Shown: positions 1-5,085 of the stretch, piece after piece
Layout of the letters: each line of letters starts with the position of its first letter
How positions within the stretch are numbered: the stretch's first letter is position 1
Notes under the pieces: model-generated
The model's database searches: none
The model's input: the letters and a program-made list of their open reading frames with translations, nothing else
Told to the model about the DNA's origin: nothing
Origin: Planctomycetota bacterium
Lineage (GTDB): Bacteria; Planctomycetota; UBA8742; SKZP01; JAIOTL01
Assembly: GCA_021106775.1 (NCBI GenBank)
Contig: JAIOTL010000207.1
Coordinates: forward strand, 1-5,085
Direction of reading: 5' to 3'
Length of the DNA: 5,085 nt
Made by a program: the position numbers and the translations under genes

Positions 1-225
1 GCGAAGTTTATTCTTGCAAATCCCGGGGATGCTGTATTTATGACTACAAGAAAACTTGCAAAACAGATCAATGCCAGCGAAGCAACAGTAGTAAGGTTTG
101 TTCGCAAAATCGGGTACAAGAGTTACATTCCGTCGTTTGACTTGCTCAAAATGTACTTGCTATCAGGGGTTACAACAATCTCAAGCACAGATTTCGTATG
201 TTCCGCAATTGTTCGTATTTCCTGA
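1..225 (+). CDS. RpiR-type HTH regulator, fragment cut at both ends
   Basis: The frame is open from base 1 and stops at 223-225. Codons 1-42 (bases 1-126) read as the N-terminal helix-turn-helix of the RpiR family, which are phosphosugar-responsive transcription regulators with an HTH followed by a SIS sugar-phosphate-binding domain. The diagnostic stretch is SEATVVRFVRKIGYKSY, preceded by the expected helix with FILANPGDAVF and TTRKLAKQ. The ATG at base 40 is internal to the domain, so it is not the start; the true start lies left of the window. After the tyrosine at 124-126 the similarity ends abruptly, and the remaining 32 codons are antisense to the WD40 part of the kinase gene. No SIS domain follows. 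Family members are usually about 280 residues, so only the HTH is present. Family assignment is firm; whether this exists as a gene in the cell is doubtful because of the junction at about 127. Confidence 0.7.
   Translation, partial: AKFILANPGDAVFMTTRKLAKQINASEATVVRFVRKIGYKSYIPSFDLLKMYLLSGVTTISSTDFVCSAIVRIS
120..131. other. Breakpoint joining two truncated genes
   Basis: To the left the plus strand encodes an RpiR HTH up to the GYKSY motif. To the right the minus strand encodes a WD40 blade up to its SNDG turn, which would normally continue with a threonine and then a strand ending in tryptophan-aspartate. Both similarities stop within a few bases of 126-128. The kinase stop codon (123-125 on the minus strand) is the complement of bases from the regulator's Ser-Tyr codons, so it is accidental. 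No insertion sequence end, target duplication or long repeat is visible at the join. Confidence 0.7.
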
Positions 226-2798
226 CCAGTTTCCGTGTTCCATAGTCTTATTGTCTTGTCATCTGATGCACTTACAATCGTGTTTTCGTCAATGTATCCA
301 ATAGAATTCACGACATCATTGTGTTCTCGAATCTCGCTGAGAACTTTCCCCTTCAAGCTCCAGAAAACGATGCTCTTGTCAACCGATGCCGTTGCAATTG
401 TCCGATTATCCGTCGAAAAGACTCCGTCAAAGACGATTCCTGTATGCTTTTTCAAAGTGCGAATTTGTTTGAGACGCTGAATATCCCATATTTTCGCGGT
501 TTTGTCATCGGAAACAGATAAAAGAAGCGATCCGCGTTCAGAGACTGCAAGCGAATTTATTTCACCGGCATGACCTGTCAAGGTGCTAACAAGCTGATTT
601 TTCTCCAGACTCCAGTGTTTGATACTTCTGTCCTTGTCTGCGAAGAAAAGATGCTTAGAATCAGGAGAAAACGCCAGTGCCTTGATGATTTTTTTTCCTG
701 CTTGAAATTTGTTCAACACGTAAATCTTTTCAGGAGTGATTTCGCAGATTACAATATCAACACCTTCAGAAAAAGCGAGAAATGAGCCGTCGGAAGAGAA
801 CGCAACCGAGTAAACACCAGCATCAGTTTTATATGTCCCAAGAAGTTGTGTCTTTTTGTCAGGTTTCTTCGGAAACGCCAGAACAATGTTTTCATCAGCA
901 TCAACCGTCTTTGTTTTGCCGGATTTTTTCAACAAAAGTTCAAGTTTTTCCGCTGTTTTTTCTTTGTACTGACCTGAAGGAAATTCTCGCAAATATCTCC
1001 GTAGAAACTGCGGATTCGTGCTATTTAGCGCTTTCGACGCAAGCGCTCGTTCATATGCATCTCGTTCTGCTCCGACTTTCGCTTGATTGTTAACACTCGC
1101 CCGAAATCCTTCCTCCTTCTCACGTTTCTCAAGAAGTTTATGGACTTTTTCTCCGTATCTTCCTTCAGAAAACTTATTCAAATACTCAAGACAATCGAGT
1201 GCATCACCGGTAATCGCTTTCTTCAGCGCGTGTTCCTCTTTGCGACGCTTAATTATCAATTCCTGAGTTTTCGTACGAAGTTCTTCGAACGGATGAAAAT
1301 AAAATTCATCATCAGGATATTTCATGGTGAAATTCTCGGCTTCTTCGAGCCAGCCTGACTTTACACGTTCAAAATCGAGCATCGCTTTGACCAGAATGTC
1401 TTCCTTTGACGCTTTGAATTGCAGCACATCCTGATAAAAGCGTCCGCCCTCGCTGTATGTGATTAGATACCTTTCGCAGTCCTCAACTGAGCCCTTTTGC
1501 GCAATAAGAAAGTCATCTTCCTCTGTTTTGCGGTCATGAATGATGTCTTGCACCTTCCAGATGAGTGCGGAATTCGGGTAAAGACGGACAAAAGCCTCGC
1601 CATCGAGAATCCAGCCTTTCTGCACGTGTTCATAAGCTCGAATTTCATTTCGGTCAACAGTTGCAATAATTTCGTCTGTTGAAATTCTCGTAGATTCTAT
1701 AACCTGGCGTTCATAATTTATCGATTTTTTCTTCTCAGGCAGAAGCACAACTTCTTCTGCGATGTAAATTTTGCCGCAATTCGAGCATTTAAGTTTTTTT
1801 CCGATAAGTTCCTGTTCAAGCGGAAATTCCTCATTGCAGCCTGGACAAATGCTGATGCTAACCCGCTCTACCTTCTCTGTATCCTCATCTTTATCCGCCA
1901 TCAAGTCCTGAAATTCGGTTTGCGCATAGTCAATGTCATCGTATTCGACATTTGTACCTTTATTCTGGTTTCGCCACTGAAGATACTCCTTGAGTGTTGC
2001 TGCAAACTCACTTGCAGACTGATAACGTTTATATGAGTCAAATTCAATCGCTTTGTGAACTATCGCACAAAGTTGGTCGTCTAATCTGCTGTACGCCTGT
2101 TTTAGATCAAGAATATTGTGGTCTAACAAACGTTTCTTGATTTCCACAGGATTGTCGCCTTTAATTGGGTAACGTCCGCTGAGTAGCCAGAAAAGCGTTA
2201 TCCCAAGAGCATAAATGTCTGCTGAAGGTCCAACATTGGGCGATTCCCACTGCTCAGGGGGCATAAACGAAGGTGTTACGAAGATTTCATGCCTTTCTTC
2301 GCGCGCTCCATCGCCGATGTACTGTTTTGCAAGCCCGAAATCTGTGATTTTGAGAACACCGTCAGATGTGAACATAAGATTGTCTGGCTTGAGGTCGCGA
2401 TGCACCAAACCTTTGCGATGCGCATATGACAGACCGGAAAGTGCCTGCAGCATTGCCAGAAGTGCCTTTGAAACGGGCAGCGTTTTTCTGCGTTTGATGA
2501 TAACTTTGCGTAAAGAAGGTCCGTCAATGTACTGCATTACAAGGAAATGGATTCCACGGTCGGAATCCGCATCAAGCACGCGCACGATATTTTGATGGTC
2601 TAGTTTTGCTGCCTCCTGTGCTTCACGGAAGAATTTTTCAAGATATTTCCGATTCTCTGAAAGCTCGCGTCTAAGCACCTTTACAGCAACATCAATCTTG
2701 AGCGTCGCATGTTTTGCGCGATAAACCTCGCCCATACCGCCACGGCCAAGGAAATTCATTATTTGACAGGAACCAAGCTTTGTATTCTCAAGATTCAT
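123..2798 (-). CDS. Hanks-type Ser/Thr kinase with zinc ribbon and truncated WD40 propeller
   Basis: This is a PknB-like eukaryotic-type Ser/Thr kinase expected to phosphorylate proteins in the cytosol; no membrane segment is visible. The kinase domain is about residues 8-272: glycine loop GRGGMG (18-23), ATP lysine K40, helix-C glutamate E59, catalytic loop HRDLKPDN (133-140, base D135), DFG (153-155), activation-segment end TPSFMPPEQ (175-183) and D194. All key catalytic residues are present. A four-cysteine zinc ribbon (C318, C321, C338, C341) of the MJ0042 finger type follows. Residues about 389-624 are helical with repeating GW..YP and YL..SEG units. From about 653 there are five WD40 blades and the start of a sixth, probably serving as a protein docking platform. 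The protein stops inside the sixth blade at the breakpoint near 127, so the native C-terminus is missing. The ATG at 2798 is chosen because the kinase fold begins within about 8 residues; it has no clear Shine-Dalgarno, only an A-rich leader. Substrate unknown. Confidence 0.93.
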   Translation of the reverse strand: MNLENTKLGSCQIMNFLGRGGMGEVYRAKHATLKIDVAVKVLRRELSENRKYLEKFFREAQEAAKLDHQNIVRVLDADSDRGIHFLVMQYIDGPSLRKVIIKRRKTLPVSKALLAMLQALSGLSYAHRKGLVHRDLKPDNLMFTSDGVLKITDFGLAKQYIGDGAREERHEIFVTPSFMPPEQWESPNVGPSADIYALGITLFWLLSGRYPIKGDNPVEIKKRLLDHNILDLKQAYSRLDDQLCAIVHKAIEFDSYKRYQSASEFAATLKEYLQWRNQNKGTNVEYDDIDYAQTEFQDLMADKDEDTEKVERVSISICPGCNEEFPLEQELIGKKLKCSNCGKIYIAEEVVLLPEKKKSINYERQVIESTRISTDEIIATVDRNEIRAYEHVQKGWILDGEAFVRLYPNSALIWKVQDIIHDRKTEEDDFLIAQKGSVEDCERYLITYSEGGRFYQDVLQFKASKEDILVKAMLDFERVKSGWLEEAENFTMKYPDDEFYFHPFEELRTKTQELIIKRRKEEHALKKAITGDALDCLEYLNKFSEGRYGEKVHKLLEKREKEEGFRASVNNQAKVGAERDAYERALASKALNSTNPQFLRRYLREFPSGQYKEKTAEKLELLLKKSGKTKTVDADENIVLAFPKKPDKKTQLLGTYKTDAGVYSVAFSSDGSFLAFSEGVDIVICEITPEKIYVLNKFQAGKKIIKALAFSPDSKHLFFADKDRSIKHWSLEKNQLVSTLTGHAGEINSLAVSERGSLLLSVSDDKTAKIWDIQRLKQIRTLKKHTGIVFDGVFSTDNRTIATASVDKSIVFWSLKGKVLSEIREHNDVVNSIGYIDENTIVSASDDKTIRLWNTETGQEIRTIAEHTKSVLEIVVTPDSKYILSKSNDGM
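927..1634 (-). repeat. Protein-level repeats in the kinase linker (A-B-A-B-B)
   Basis: Between the zinc ribbon and the WD40 blades the kinase contains two recurring helical units. Unit A (residues about 389-420 and 476-508) shares a pattern of E-x-V, then GW, an acidic helix with E-x-F, then YP. Unit B (about 437-461, 531-557 and 596-624) shares D/F-x2-YL or RYL, then F/YSEG or FPSG, an aromatic residue and an amphipathic helix. A and B occur as a tandem pair twice, followed by a lone B, which suggests internal duplication. The unit B pattern resembles tetratricopeptide-like 'YL..FP.S.Y' helices seen in other bacterial multi-domain proteins. The alignment was made by eye. Confidence 0.5.
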
Positions 2799-2818
2799 TA
2801 AATTCTATTTTTTTCAGG

Positions 2819-2853
2819 TTTTGTGAATAATTGAAAATGTTTATATCACAAAA
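2819..2853. promoter_or_regulatory. Inverted repeat TTTTGTGA/TCACAAAA around the kinase -10
   Basis: TTTTGTGA at 2819-2826 and TCACAAAA at 2846-2853 are perfect 8-base inverted arms separated by 19 bases. The candidate -10 and start region lie between and partly under the arms. A third TTGTGA lies at 2909-2914. This could be a paired operator or an mRNA hairpin with a large loop. The half-site resembles the TGTGA of CRP-type sites, but the spacing is much wider than the usual 6, so no known regulator is implied. In AT-rich DNA an 8-base pair of arms can occur by chance. Confidence 0.25.
2840..2848 (-). promoter_or_regulatory. Candidate extended -10 for the kinase gene
   Basis: On the minus strand the sequence TGATATAAA fits a TGn-extended -10 with five of six TATAAT bases. 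It lies about 41 nt upstream of the kinase ATG, giving a leader of about 35 nt. No good -35 sits 17 nt upstream. A weaker alternative lies further upstream, with -35 TTTACT (2887-2892), a 16-nt spacer and -10 TATATA (2865-2870). The gap is AT-rich, so such matches are easily found by chance. Confidence 0.3.
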
Positions 2854-2922
2854 GAATTTCAGGATATATAAGCTTACAATCAAAACAGTAAAAATGCGAA
2901 AATATTAATTGTGATGGATATT

Positions 2923-2938
2923 TTGCGATTATTCGCAA
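2923..2938 (-). other. Short perfect hairpin just after the stop of the upstream gene
   Basis: TTGCGA and TCGCAA form a perfect 6-bp stem with a 4-base loop, 8 nt downstream of the stop codon of the 2947-3822 gene. On the minus strand it is followed by AATATCC and not by a U-run, so it is at best a weak terminator. It could also be an RNA-stabilising 3' hairpin or a 16-bp palindromic protein site in front of the kinase gene. Confidence 0.3.
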
Positions 2939-2946
2939 GACTTGGT

Positions 2947-3822
2947 TTATCTACTGGTGGAATCCGCGGTAACAGTGAGTACGCGGAAATTCCAGAAGCC
3001 GGAAGCAATCATCGCGAGAACAGAAAGTGTAATTGACCAGCCTGTGAAGCTGAAACCCGCTAGCAGAATCACGAGAAAACCTGCTAAAACGGTGTAAATG
3101 ACGAGTAACACTCCGTTTAATGCGTTTGAATCAAGCTTCATCAGCCCTACATTCAAAGGAAATGAAACAATTGGGATTGAGAATGCGAGTGCCGCGAAAA
3201 GGAGCAATCGCCAGAGAAATCCTCCGATACTTCCGAAAAAACCAGCACCTTCATCGACCGACTCATGCCACGAAACCGCATGATATTTACCGACGTAATT
3301 TTTATCCTCGCTTTGCAACACAACGTCAAGCCAGATTTCCGCCTGCTTGTTTTTCGGATAGTTCTTCGGGTGAACATTACCGAAAATAACGAAATCGACT
3401 CCTGCGGTTTCACGAATATATTTCAATGCCTGCTCGGAATTAGTCAAATTTTGCACGTTTTCTGTGTCTTTGAAAAAATTCTTGAATTTCTCGGACATGG
3501 GTGCTTCTTTAAGGGTAATTCCTTCAGCAGATTTAGCAGCTTTTGTGATTTCATGTTTAAAACGCTCGTTTGGTGTATCACCCTTTACAGCAGATACCAC
3601 AAATCCACGCAAATCACGTTTATTGTTCTCAGCATGCGCAAAATCAAATATATCCTTTGTAATCTGCGGTCGAATCTGCGACATACATTTTTCCTCAGAT
3701 GACGTTATATCAGCAGGAGGTGCAAAGAATTTCGTATATACGAAGATTGCAAGTAATATGAACGCAGCAAGACCAACCAGATTCCAGAAAAGTTTCCAAC
3801 CAGGTAAAAATCCGCCAAGCAT
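2947..3822 (-). CDS. Four-helix membrane protein with extracytoplasmic CsgG/FlgO-like domain, function unknown
   Basis: I do not recognise a named family for the whole 291-residue protein. It has one hydrophobic helix near the N-terminus (about 11-31), a soluble middle (about 36-195), then three hydrophobic helices (about 204-222, 236-256 and 262-279). With a cytoplasmic N-terminus, the middle would face the periplasm or exterior. The middle alternates strands and helices: a strand with RGFVVSAV followed by GD and a helix, later an ALKYIRETAGVDFVIFGNV segment, then a strand LDVVLQ and a last strand ending KYHAV. The 'gaDyvi.G.v ... l.v.l' pattern is typical of the CsgG/FlgO/LpoB-type domain, an assignment made by eye and uncertain. 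The start at 3822 has a good Shine-Dalgarno (GAGGA, 6 nt spacing). It lies 148 nt upstream of the kinase gene and 99 nt after the preceding one, all on the same strand, so it could be functionally linked to the kinase, but this is inferred only from position. Confidence 0.85.
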   Translation of the reverse strand: MLGGFLPGWKLFWNLVGLAAFILLAIFVYTKFFAPPADITSSEEKCMSQIRPQITKDIFDFAHAENNKRDLRGFVVSAVKGDTPNERFKHEITKAAKSAEGITLKEAPMSEKFKNFFKDTENVQNLTNSEQALKYIRETAGVDFVIFGNVHPKNYPKNKQAEIWLDVVLQSEDKNYVGKYHAVSWHESVDEGAGFFGSIGGFLWRLLLFAALAFSIPIVSFPLNVGLMKLDSNALNGVLLVIYTVLAGFLVILLAGFSFTGWSITLSVLAMIASGFWNFRVLTVTADSTSR

Positions 3823-3828
3823 TGTATT

Positions 3829-3833
3829 TCCTC
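3829..3833 (-). promoter_or_regulatory. Ribosome binding site of the four-helix membrane protein
   Basis: GAGGA on the minus strand, 6 nt before the ATG at 3822. It supports this start for a protein that has no family match to fix its N-terminus. Confidence 0.65.
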
Positions 3834-3872
3834 AATATTTCAAAGTATTATTGCACACATATCCGAAATATT
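3834..3872. promoter_or_regulatory. Inverted repeat AATATTTC/GAAATATT between -10 and ribosome binding site
   Basis: Two perfect 8-base arms (3834-3841 and 3865-3872) are separated by 23 bases. The left arm directly abuts the Shine-Dalgarno and the right arm overlaps the candidate TATAAT. It could act as a DNA operator pair. As mRNA only part would be transcribed if the -10 is real. Chance is a serious alternative because the arms are AT-rich. Confidence 0.22.
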
Positions 3873-3875
3873 ATA
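3870..3875 (-). promoter_or_regulatory. Candidate promoter -10 (TATAAT) before the four-helix membrane protein
   Basis: A perfect TATAAT lies on the minus strand about 47 nt upstream of the ATG at 3822, predicting a leader of about 40 nt. The hexamer at 17-nt spacing upstream (TAATCA) is a poor -35. If real, this promoter would let the membrane protein, and perhaps the kinase, be transcribed independently of miaA. It overlaps one arm of an inverted repeat, AATATTTC (3834-3841) and GAAATATT (3865-3872). Confidence 0.4.
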
Positions 3876-3921
3876 CACGTTCTAAGCAAGATTGATTAGC
3901 AAAATTTCAGACAGAAACCTG

Positions 3922-4671
3922 CTATTTATTCGGGGGGGTAACTTTTAACTCAATTTTCTTCAATTCTGCAAGTTTCTCGGGTTTAACCCATTCACCGTCC
4001 CATTGATAGAGAATATCAAAGATTTCTTGATGTTTTTCTTCGTCGATATGAGCCGGCATTTTGTATTTCTCAGCATATCCGAGTTCAATATATGCTGGGT
4101 CAAACACTCCACTGTTAATATATTGCTGAATTCTATAAGGTTTTTCATCAATATAATCCACAACAATCGCGAAAGCATCCTGCGCATCACGTTTTTCACC
4201 GATAATCTTCGACCACAAACCAAGTCTTATCACCTGTCGCAGGTATTCACCGGGATTATTTTTTTCATATCCTTCAATTTCCTTCCAAAGACGCGACCGA
4301 AGCAATCTGTAAGAACTCAGCCAATTGTTGCGATATTCCTCGGGGTCCGAATACCAGGGATGATAATACGTGATGATGTCCTGACGTTCAGCATCGAGCT
4401 CAGCATATTTGAGTTTTTCGATGAATTCATTGTATCTTGAAAGTGGAAGCACGCTTTTGTCAACCATGGGTCTGTATTTGTTGAGTTCCTTGGTTAGCTT
4501 TATGCTTTCGATTTTATAATCTAAGATTTCTTTTTTAATCGACACAATCATAATAAGTGCAAAAATTGAAACTACAAGCGCGCCTGAGCTAAATCCAACG
4601 AGTATGCCTTTCCAAGTTATTTCTCTGTGTTTAGTGGGTTTTTCAGATTCAGTCATGTTTTGTTCAGTCAT
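3922..4671 (-). CDS. Single-pass membrane protein of unknown function
   Basis: No family is recognised for this 249-residue protein. The N-terminal ~20 residues are polar and charged, then one hydrophobic helix spans about 22-45 (GILVGFSS through ALIMIVSI). A charged, probably coiled helix follows (about 46-66), and then a largely helical, aromatic-rich domain (about 80-240) with many Tyr and Trp residues, including YYHPWYSDPEEYRNNW. The positively charged KHR before and KK after the helix leave the orientation unclear. It has no lipobox or cleavable signal. The C-terminus ends with VTPPNK, encoded across a run of seven G on the plus strand (3932-3938). The start at 4671 is preferred over the second in-frame ATG (codon 6) because only the first has a Shine-Dalgarno. 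It lies 53 nt after miaA on the same strand and may be co-transcribed with it. Nothing in the sequence reveals its role; calling it part of a kinase system would be guesswork. Confidence 0.85.
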   Translation of the reverse strand: MTEQNMTESEKPTKHREITWKGILVGFSSGALVVSIFALIMIVSIKKEILDYKIESIKLTKELNKYRPMVDKSVLPLSRYNEFIEKLKYAELDAERQDIITYYHPWYSDPEEYRNNWLSSYRLLRSRLWKEIEGYEKNNPGEYLRQVIRLGLWSKIIGEKRDAQDAFAIVVDYIDEKPYRIQQYINSGVFDPAYIELGYAEKYKMPAHIDEEKHQEIFDILYQWDGEWVKPEKLAELKKIELKVTPPNK

Positions 4672-4675
4672 GTTT
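4648..4675 (-). repeat. 13-base direct repeat spanning the start codon
   Basis: On the minus strand AAACATGACTGAA occurs twice (4663-4675 and 4648-4660), offset by 15 bases. The offset is in frame, so the protein starts MTEQN and then MTESE. It looks like a small tandem duplication of the start region and creates a second in-frame ATG. Confidence 0.7.
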
Positions 4676-4676
4676 A

Positions 4677-4680
4677 CCTC
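4677..4680 (-). promoter_or_regulatory. Ribosome binding site deciding between two in-frame ATGs
   Basis: GAGG on the minus strand lies 5 nt before the ATG at 4671. The second ATG, 15 nt downstream, is preceded only by A-rich coding sequence, so the upstream start is favoured. Confidence 0.6.
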
Positions 4681-4718
4681 GTTTAATCCGTTTGTATTCT
4701 GAACGTAGAATATTAAAC
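4681..4718 (-). other. Possible hairpin in the miaA downstream gap
   Basis: GTTTAAT (4681-4687) and ATTAAAC (4712-4718) are inverted arms. Inside them TATTCT (4695-4700) and AGAATA (4707-4712) form a 6-bp stem with a 6-base loop, leaving a bulge on one side. The structure fills most of the 53-nt gap between the miaA stop and the next ribosome binding site. It has no U-run after it, so it is not an obvious terminator; it might mark an mRNA processing or stabilising point. It may be chance. Confidence 0.25.
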
Positions 4719-4724
4719 AGAGTT

Positions 4725-5085
4725 TTATTCAATTTCTTTTATAAGTCGATTTTTTAATTCTGCAATAACAGTGTCAAAGGATTTATTTGTTTTCATCGGA
4801 AGCCAATGCATGTCAAACTTGCGAAACCATGTCATTTGACGCTTGGCGAACCGGCGAATGTTCATCGCTGTGATTTCTTTGAGCTCATCATAAGTTTTTT
4901 CGCCTGATAAATAAAGTGTCAGAATTTCTTTGCATCCAAGCGCTTTTGAGGACTGAAACCCGAATCCGTGCTTTTCGTTAATTTCTTTGGTTTCATCGAC
5001 CCAGCCCTGCGTGAACATGTCTTCGTTCCTTGGATTTACACTCTCATAAAGCATCGGTCCGTCCCAGGATCTGCCGAAATTGATA
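4725..5085 (-). CDS. miaA: tRNA dimethylallyltransferase (MiaA), C-terminal part
   Basis: MiaA transfers a dimethylallyl group from dimethylallyl diphosphate to N6 of adenosine 37 in tRNAs reading UNN codons. The 119 visible codons match the C-terminal 40% or so of the family (usually about 300 residues). They show LYESVNPRNEDMF, corresponding to the family's 'LYeRIn.Rvd.M' segment; SSKALGCKE, corresponding to '..ALGYKE' with Cys in place of the common Tyr; and the strongly diagnostic NIRRFAKRQMTWFRKF near the end, followed by HWL. The ATG at 5054 is internal: the frame remains open to the window edge and conserved sequence continues past it. The P-loop and DMAPP-binding N-terminal half lies outside the window. 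The gene is probably the first of, or upstream of, a minus-strand series with the 249-residue membrane protein 53 nt downstream. Confidence 0.93.
   Translation of the reverse strand, partial: INFGRSWDGPMLYESVNPRNEDMFTQGWVDETKEINEKHGFGFQSSKALGCKEILTLYLSGEKTYDELKEITAMNIRRFAKRQMTWFRKFDMHWLPMKTNKSFDTVIAELKNRLIKEIE

Noticed and set aside
127..225. A genuine fusion tail of the RpiR fragment
   Set aside because: These codons are simply the complement of WD40 coding sequence and show no SIS-domain features, so a functional fused protein is unlikely.
782..1093. Plus-strand open frame of about 100 codons
   Set aside because: It lies fully antisense to the well-supported kinase gene, with Cys/His/Ser-rich composition typical of an antisense shadow and no recognisable domain or ribosome binding site.
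2215..2595. Plus-strand open frame of 126 codons
   Set aside because: It is antisense to the conserved catalytic core of the kinase domain, which fully explains the open frame.
3265..3895. Two long plus-strand open frames (3265-3702 and 3464-3895)
   Set aside because: They overlap each other and are antisense to the membrane protein, which has a good ribosome binding site and coherent membrane helices. Neither frame shows a family motif.
3895..3925. Terminator after the 249-residue membrane protein
   Set aside because: An AGCA...TGCT pairing with an imperfect inner stem can be drawn, but it has a bulge and no U-run after it.
3932..3938. Run of seven G as a frameshift or phase-variation tract
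   Set aside because: It falls four codons before a normal stop at the extreme C-terminus. A one-base loss would add only about 15 residues and a one-base gain would end the protein almost at the same place, so a switching role is not supported.
4003..4440. Plus-strand open frame of 145 codons
   Set aside because: It is antisense to the 249-residue membrane protein and rich in Phe/Ile as expected for a shadow of AT-rich coding DNA. No supporting start signal.
1..5085. CRISPR arrays, tRNA or rRNA genes, insertion sequences
   Set aside because: Reading both strands I found no regularly spaced repeats, cloverleaf-like segment, rRNA motif or transposase sequence.

Overview
The window is a short piece of bacterial DNA, AT-leaning by eye. 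Four genes lie head to tail on the minus strand, and a regulator fragment lies on the plus strand at the extreme left. Both ends cut through coding sequence, so this is probably a complete short contig or a slice of a larger one. The organism cannot be named with confidence. A very large Hanks-type Ser/Thr kinase carrying a zinc ribbon and a WD40 propeller, next to unfamiliar membrane proteins, fits lineages rich in such kinases, for example the Planctomycetes-Verrucomicrobia-Lentisphaerae group. That is inference only.

In minus-strand transcription order, from right to left: (1) the C-terminal part of miaA, the tRNA A37 dimethylallyltransferase, entering from beyond the right edge and stopping at 4725; (2) a 249-residue single-pass membrane protein of unknown function (3922-4671); (3) a 291-residue four-helix membrane protein (2947-3822) with an extracytoplasmic domain that resembles the CsgG/FlgO/LpoB-type fold; (4) an 891-codon cytosolic Ser/Thr kinase (123-2798) with the order kinase, CxxC zinc ribbon, helical YP/SEG repeats, WD40 blades. 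The gaps are 53, 99 and 148 nt, so co-transcription is possible. However, the gaps before genes 3 and 4 each hold a candidate -10 element, and I see no strong intrinsic terminator. There is no direct evidence that the two membrane proteins work with the kinase beyond their adjacency.

The most striking point is at about position 127. Bases 1 to ~126 encode, on the plus strand, the helix-turn-helix start of an RpiR-type regulator. It breaks off in the middle of a family motif exactly where the minus-strand kinase loses its last WD40 blade in mid-strand. Two unrelated genes, read towards each other, are both cut at the same base. This marks a breakpoint: either an assembly chimera (the foreign piece is about one short read long) or a real rearrangement. 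The kinase stop codon at 123-125 lies in the regulator-derived DNA, so the 891-residue length should not be taken as the native length.
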